DNA from: JAAFHB01 sp963677935
GTDB taxonomy: Bacteria; Bacteroidota; Bacteroidia; Bacteroidales; Prolixibacteraceae
Reading direction: 5' to 3'
Length of the DNA stretch: 64,000 nt
Assembly (NCBI GenBank): GCA_963677935.2
Contig: CAXXEH010000003.1
Span: 5,022,001-5,086,000 of the forward strand
Of the stretch, positions 59,870-64,000 are shown one piece after another. Within the stretch, counting starts at the first letter, position 1, and each line of letters starts with the position of its first letter. Both the position numbers and the translations under genes were made by a program. The notes beneath the pieces were generated by a model. It ran no database searches, was not told where the DNA came from, and saw only the letters and a program-made list of their open reading frames with translations.

Positions 59870-62707
59870 TTATTTTATCAAAGCAGTCAGGTTTTTCATC
59901 TCAATTATGTTGCACGGGGCAAAAAATTTGCCTGTCATATATTTTTTCAGACTAAAAAGTAACTGCTGTGCTTCAGGACGTTTTTCCAGATCCTGTGTCA
60001 GGTCAATTCCTGAAACCAGTATCTTCCCTTTTGCCACCTTTGCTTCGAAAATAAGCGCCAGAGGACGGTTGGTGAACCAGTCGTCGATTACCCGGACTAT
60101 TGGTTTTATTTCCACCGGGAAACCGGTCAGATTGATTGCTCCCGAGTGGCTCATGGCATCCCGCCACTGCCAGTTACTGAAGTATTCAGTTGGAAAGCTG
60201 GCCAAAGCGGGATGTTGAGGATTACAAAAAATCCCCAGGGTATGCGGTCCTTGCCCGTTCGTCCAGGCCGTGTTCCAGAAAATACTTGAAAAACCAATTT
60301 TGATATCCCCACCCATCTCTTTGGAGAGGGTCCATTGTTTCATGTTTAAAAGTACGGAGCCGCCATTTTCAAGAAACCGGGTCGTCTGGTCATCCAGTTG
60401 CTGTACAACACGGATATTTTCTTCACCGGCTATGGACTCCTTTATAGTCGGGTAAACCCAGAAATCCCAGCTATTGCTCATACTATTCACCGTGACTTCA
60501 AGGGTTAGTTTTTCAGGAGTTGAGACTGATGCAAGTGGATATGAAATAGCACCTAATTTAAAGCAATTTCCAAGTGGTATATTCGTTGAGGCAAATTTTC
60601 CGGACTGAATGGTTTTCCCCGATTTATCGTTTATTTTCCACCCGGGGGTGCAGTTCGTAATTGGTCCATCACCATAATGGGCAACTTCAACAACTGCTTC
60701 AAAGGTTTCATTGTTATTGAAAATGCATTTTTTCATTCGGGCAAGTGGAACGGTGCTGTTGCAAAATCGTTTGTATTCAGCAGGCGAGATGTACCCCTTT
60801 TCACCCCAGAAGGGATCAAGTACACCAACCAATGCACTTCCCTGTCCCGGAAAATCGTGCAGATCAAGCAACTGAAAACCACCAAAATCTTTGGTGCGCA
60901 ATGCTGCTTCAATGTCAGCTTTATAGCACAGCGCCTGCAATTTTCCCGAGGCTAATAAAAAGCTGTCAGCCAGTTGACCCAACCCATGCTCTTTCAATGT
61001 CTCCTGGAAGATTTCAAAGTTACGTGCACGCATTACACCATCGTATTTGGCAATTTCTTTAAAATTAGGGTAGACGCACCATTGTCCGATTTCGTGACTT
61101 ACAATTGGTTGAGGATATTTTGAATTGAACTCAGACCAGTCATAGTCGGTACGAGGGGGTTCACCATTGATGATGCTTTTCATTTCCTGTCCCCAACCCT
61201 GGACCCGGGGATCGGGGGAACTCAGAAAGTCGTTTTCAGGAAGAACGGGCCAGCCAGCTCCGGCAGTATATATGCGGCGGCTGTCTTTATTTTTCCAGAA
61301 ATTAACAAATTCGGTCAGGAAAGGGATCTGATTCTTTCCTTTAGGTTCATTACCATAAACCATCATACAAAATGAGGGGTGGTTGCCGTAGTTTTCAATC
61401 ATCCGTTCACTCTCCTCATAGATGTATTTGTCGAAAGGTTTTCCGTCGCCAATACTAGTGGATTGATTGGCCCACGAGGAGCACTCCACATGAAGGTAAA
61501 AACCGGTCTGGTCGGCTGCATCGAAAGCTACTTTAGGAGGGCACCACGAGTGGAACCGCATATGGTTCAGTCCGTGAGCGCGGCAAACATTGAAAATACG
61601 GAGCCACTCGTTGATATCGGTTGCCGGATAACCGGTTTTTGGGAAAATAGCACATTCAAGAGTTCCCCTGAGAAAAGTGGGTTTTCCATTGATTTGCAAC
61701 TGTTTGCCAACAGCTTTAAATTCGCGCATTCCAAAAGTTGTCAGGTAATTATCGGTCGTTTTGGAATTCTGATCTGTAAGGTTCGCTGTAAGTTGGTAGA
61801 GTTCCGGATGAAACTCATTCCATAACTTCACATCGCTACCCATGGGATAATCCATTGAAAGAATATTTTCACCAGCCACAAGCGTAAATTCATGAGACTG
61901 ACTTTCGGGAGATCCGGCTCCCGAAACGGCTAATTTCAGATTAACTTTGACTTGATTGATTGTGGGATTAAGAACTTTTACTTTAGCTAAGAACTTTTTG
62001 TTCTGAATGTCGGGGTAAACCTGGATATTCGCAATATTGATAAGTGGTCTTGCCTCGATGTAAAGTTTTCCAACCAGACCGTTCCAGTTGGTTTGGGTGT
62101 GATCCGAAATACTGTGGGAATTCACGCCCGGATCGATCTGCTTTGTCCGGTTATCGACACAAATTGTCAAACGGTGTTTCCCGGGAGTCAGTAATTCAGT
62201 GCTATTATACCGGTGAGGGGTCCCGAGTGAGTTTTGCATTCCAACCTCTTTATTGTCTATCCAAAGACGGCTCTCCCAATGGCATCGTTCGAGAAATAGT
62301 TCTATACTCTGATTTCTAAAGTTCTCCGGAATGGTCACCACTTTCTGATACCAGGCTGCCCCTTTATAATATTTTAATGGTTGAAGCCAAAAGGGGATTT
62401 TGAAGTTTCCCGGTTTGCGGAATTTGGCATATTCCGGTTTCTTAAAAAAAGAACTATCCACAATGTTTCCGGTCCAGGGAGTCGAAAGCGAAATATCATC
62501 CCCCTTTCCATTGGAGGTCATCGATCCAGGCAAGATAACACTTTCAGGTAAGGTTTTATTAAACCACTGTTCAGATATTCCTTTATCCGAAGGATCGGAC
62601 GCAAATTGCCAGGTTCCTGACAGATCGATTTTTGGTCGTGTCAATGGCTTTTGGCAGGTAGCCCAAAGTGACATTAAAGTGCATAATAACAGGGCGGTAC
62701 TTTTCAT
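59870..62707 (-). CDS. GH2-family glycoside hydrolase (beta-galactosidase/glucuronidase type)
   Basis: The start is set at ATG 62705-62707 (MKSTALLLCTLMSLWATCQ), because this gives a signal peptide and avoids overlap with the upstream MFS gene. A longer frame from 62758 adds 17 basic residues. The 945-residue enzyme has an N-terminal sugar-binding jelly roll ('DLSGTWQFASDPSDKG', 'WYQKVVTIPENFRNQS') and an Ig-like domain. The catalytic barrel has acid/base Glu in 'MVYGNEPKGKN' and probable nucleophile Glu in 'IVSHEIGQWC'. The C-terminal region (about 700-945) is atypical. Neighbouring alpha-galactosidases suggest a galactose-rich substrate. Confidence 0.88.
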   Translation of the reverse strand: MKSTALLLCTLMSLWATCQKPLTRPKIDLSGTWQFASDPSDKGISEQWFNKTLPESVILPGSMTSNGKGDDISLSTPWTGNIVDSSFFKKPEYAKFRKPGNFKIPFWLQPLKYYKGAAWYQKVVTIPENFRNQSIELFLERCHWESRLWIDNKEVGMQNSLGTPHRYNSTELLTPGKHRLTICVDNRTKQIDPGVNSHSISDHTQTNWNGLVGKLYIEARPLINIANIQVYPDIQNKKFLAKVKVLNPTINQVKVNLKLAVSGAGSPESQSHEFTLVAGENILSMDYPMGSDVKLWNEFHPELYQLTANLTDQNSKTTDNYLTTFGMREFKAVGKQLQINGKPTFLRGTLECAIFPKTGYPATDINEWLRIFNVCRAHGLNHMRFHSWCPPKVAFDAADQTGFYLHVECSSWANQSTSIGDGKPFDKYIYEESERMIENYGNHPSFCMMVYGNEPKGKNQIPFLTEFVNFWKNKDSRRIYTAGAGWPVLPENDFLSSPDPRVQGWGQEMKSIINGEPPRTDYDWSEFNSKYPQPIVSHEIGQWCVYPNFKEIAKYDGVMRARNFEIFQETLKEHGLGQLADSFLLASGKLQALCYKADIEAALRTKDFGGFQLLDLHDFPGQGSALVGVLDPFWGEKGYISPAEYKRFCNSTVPLARMKKCIFNNNETFEAVVEVAHYGDGPITNCTPGWKINDKSGKTIQSGKFASTNIPLGNCFKLGAISYPLASVSTPEKLTLEVTVNSMSNSWDFWVYPTIKESIAGEENIRVVQQLDDQTTRFLENGGSVLLNMKQWTLSKEMGGDIKIGFSSIFWNTAWTNGQGPHTLGIFCNPQHPALASFPTEYFSNWQWRDAMSHSGAINLTGFPVEIKPIVRVIDDWFTNRPLALIFEAKVAKGKILVSGIDLTQDLEKRPEAQQLLFSLKKYMTGKFFAPCNIIEMKNLTALIK

Positions 62708-62735
62708 ATGAATGTTGTTTAGCTTTTGTTTTAAT

Positions 62736-64000
62736 TTACATCTTTTCAATTTCTTCAAGACTTTTACCTTTGGTTTCCGGAAGTTTTTTGAATATAAACA
62801 GAAAACCGGAAAGGCAGATCACACCATAAAGCCAGAAGGTTCCGCTCGCATGGAGCAGTTTATTCAGAATAGGAAAGGTATAAGTGAGGATAAAACAAGC
62901 AATCCAGAGGGAAGTGGTGGCAATGGCCATCGCTGTTCCACGGATGGTATTCGGGAATATTTCGGAAAGTACGACCCAGGTAATCGGAGCAAGTGTGAGT
63001 CCATAGGTGGCAATGGCAGCCATCACAAGTACCAATATAGCCAAACCCTTGAGTTCAAAAAAGTAGCTTGCACCGAGTACAAAATAGATAACAGCCAATC
63101 CACCTGCTCCCAGGAGCATCAGTTTACGTCGGCCCCAGCTATCGACCATCCTCATGGCCAAAACGGTAAATATCAGGTTTACTGTTCCGGTTATTACAAT
63201 ATTAAATAGCATATCCCCAACCGAATAACCTGCAGATGTGAAAACCTCTTCCGCATAATTAAAGATTACGTTAATTCCACACCACTGCTGGAAAACGGCC
63301 AGAACTATTCCCATAATTAATACGGGTCGCACTTTTTTAGATAATAAAGTGGTCCAGTCAATCTTTGAACCGGTACCGTGTAATGTTTCTGCGATCTCCT
63401 TTTTCTCCAGAGTGGCATGTTGAGTCCCCCCAATTTTTTCGAGTATTGAAGTTGCACTGGTCCAATTTCCCGATTTTGCCAGAAAACGTGGACTTTCGGG
63501 AATGAAAAAAGAGAGCATGAAAAACAACAAAGCGGGGATGGTCCCTGCCCAAAACATCCATCTCCATCCAATTTGTCCGTTCCAGGATTCCAGAATCATC
63601 TTACCTGAAATACCTTCAGCCATTTTATCGGCAATCAGGTAATTAATCACCTGAGCTGCCAGGATGCCAATCACTATCGTAAGCTGATTGACTGAGACAA
63701 GCCTACCGCGCAGATGTGCGGGAGAAATTTCAGCAATGTACATGGGTGAAAGCGCGGAAGCCAGTCCGATACCCAATCCACCAATCAACCGGAACACGAT
63801 AAACATCGTGAAGTGATTGGCTGCTCCGGTTCCTATGGCGGCAATTGTGAACAGAGCTGCCGCTGCGATGAGCGGTCGTTTACGTCCATAACGGTCAGAG
63901 AGGTAGCCGGAAGTCAATGCCCCTAAGAGGCACCCAATAAGAGCGCTACTCATGGCCCACCCTTGCAAGTGTGGTGAATTCGCGATTTCGAAAAACTGTT
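62736..64000 (-). CDS. MFS sugar porter, sugar:H+ symporter (N-terminus beyond window)
   Basis: The frame stays open to the right edge (upstream residues read QFFEIANSPHLQGWAMSSALIG), so the start lies beyond 64000. At least 421 residues are visible. Sugar-porter signatures are 'GYLSDRYGRKRP', 'RLIGGLGIGLASALSPMYIA', 'PESPRFLAKSG' and 'LPETKGKSLEEIEKM' at the C-terminus, the PETKG motif of the XylE/GLUT family. About eleven helices are in view. It imports a monosaccharide or small sugar with protons and is the first visible gene of the glycoside hydrolase locus. The GH2 start lies 29 bp after its stop. Confidence 0.93.
   Translation of the reverse strand, partial: QFFEIANSPHLQGWAMSSALIGCLLGALTSGYLSDRYGRKRPLIAAAALFTIAAIGTGAANHFTMFIVFRLIGGLGIGLASALSPMYIAEISPAHLRGRLVSVNQLTIVIGILAAQVINYLIADKMAEGISGKMILESWNGQIGWRWMFWAGTIPALLFFMLSFFIPESPRFLAKSGNWTSATSILEKIGGTQHATLEKKEIAETLHGTGSKIDWTTLLSKKVRPVLIMGIVLAVFQQWCGINVIFNYAEEVFTSAGYSVGDMLFNIVITGTVNLIFTVLAMRMVDSWGRRKLMLLGAGGLAVIYFVLGASYFFELKGLAILVLVMAAIATYGLTLAPITWVVLSEIFPNTIRGTAMAIATTSLWIACFILTYTFPILNKLLHASGTFWLYGVICLSGFLFIFKKLPETKGKSLEEIEKM

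Noticed and set aside
62708..62758. Extended N-terminus of the GH2 gene
   Set aside because: The added 17 residues would precede a good signal peptide and overlap the MFS stop at 62736; the downstream ATG is preferred.

Overview
The window comes from a Bacteroidota (Bacteroidales/Marinilabiliales-like) chromosome. Evidence for this is the type IX secretion/gliding block (porP-gldKLMN), LptE and SecG of Bacteroidota type, a FecR-type anti-sigma factor paired with an ECF sigma factor, a fused CcoN-CcoO cbb3 oxidase, TAnnTTTG-like promoter boxes and A-rich leaders in place of strong Shine-Dalgarno sites. No rRNA, tRNA, CRISPR or riboswitch was recognised.

Layout. 1-1.2 kb: anti-sigma/ECF sigma pair. 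1.2-5.1 kb: kdsB, then divergently a sigma-54 activator, lptE, a TPR-like protein and secG. 5.4-7.5 kb: groES-groEL with clear promoter and terminator candidates. 7.5-10.5 kb: two small hypothetical proteins and an OadA/PycB-type carboxyltransferase. 10.9-19.1 kb: one long plus-strand operon, exbB-exbD-hdrC-hdrB-hdrA-flxD-flxC-flxB-flxA-mntP, coding for a heterodisulfide-reductase-like/Flx flavin-based electron-bifurcating complex. 19.2-23.7 kb: hypothetical protein, Ig-like lipoprotein, glycogen-synthase-like protein, panC, panD. 23.7-25.2 kb: an IS200/IS605-type (RAYT-like) transposase between two complete arrays of palindromic repeats. 25.2-27 kb: radA, then an alternating 21-bp tandem array. 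27-31.7 kb: a 931-residue surface lipoprotein and a LytT/LytS-type two-component pair. 31.8-37.6 kb: gldN, gldM, gldL, gldK, porP (minus strand). 37.8-42.5 kb: a degenerate ureohydrolase, topA, a NIPSNAP protein. 42.9-51.4 kb: the cbb3 oxidase operon ccoS-ccoNO-ccoQ-ccoP-ccoG-fixH-safE/ureH-like-ccoI. 51.5-64 kb: a carbohydrate locus (MFS sugar porter, GH2, GH28-like, GH27, GH110, DUF5107-TPR), with no SusC/SusD pair in view.

How it fits together. The gene content suits a polysaccharide-degrading, facultatively anaerobic or microaerobic Bacteroidota: high-affinity cbb3 respiration, an HdrABC-FlxABCD complex that can couple NAD(P)H, ferredoxin and a disulfide/thiol pool, type IX secretion, and release of galactose from alpha- and beta-galactosides.

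The most unusual signals lie outside the genes. (1) A roughly 100-bp dispersed hairpin element occurs in four copies. Three of them abut start codons of unrelated genes (porP, ccoP, GH27), and the ATGAAA of each gene coincides with the element's own terminal sequence. One copy shows a compensatory arm change, which supports conservation of the hairpin. (2) Two palindrome arrays bracket the IS200-like transposase. (3) A 21-bp iteron-like array lies behind radA.
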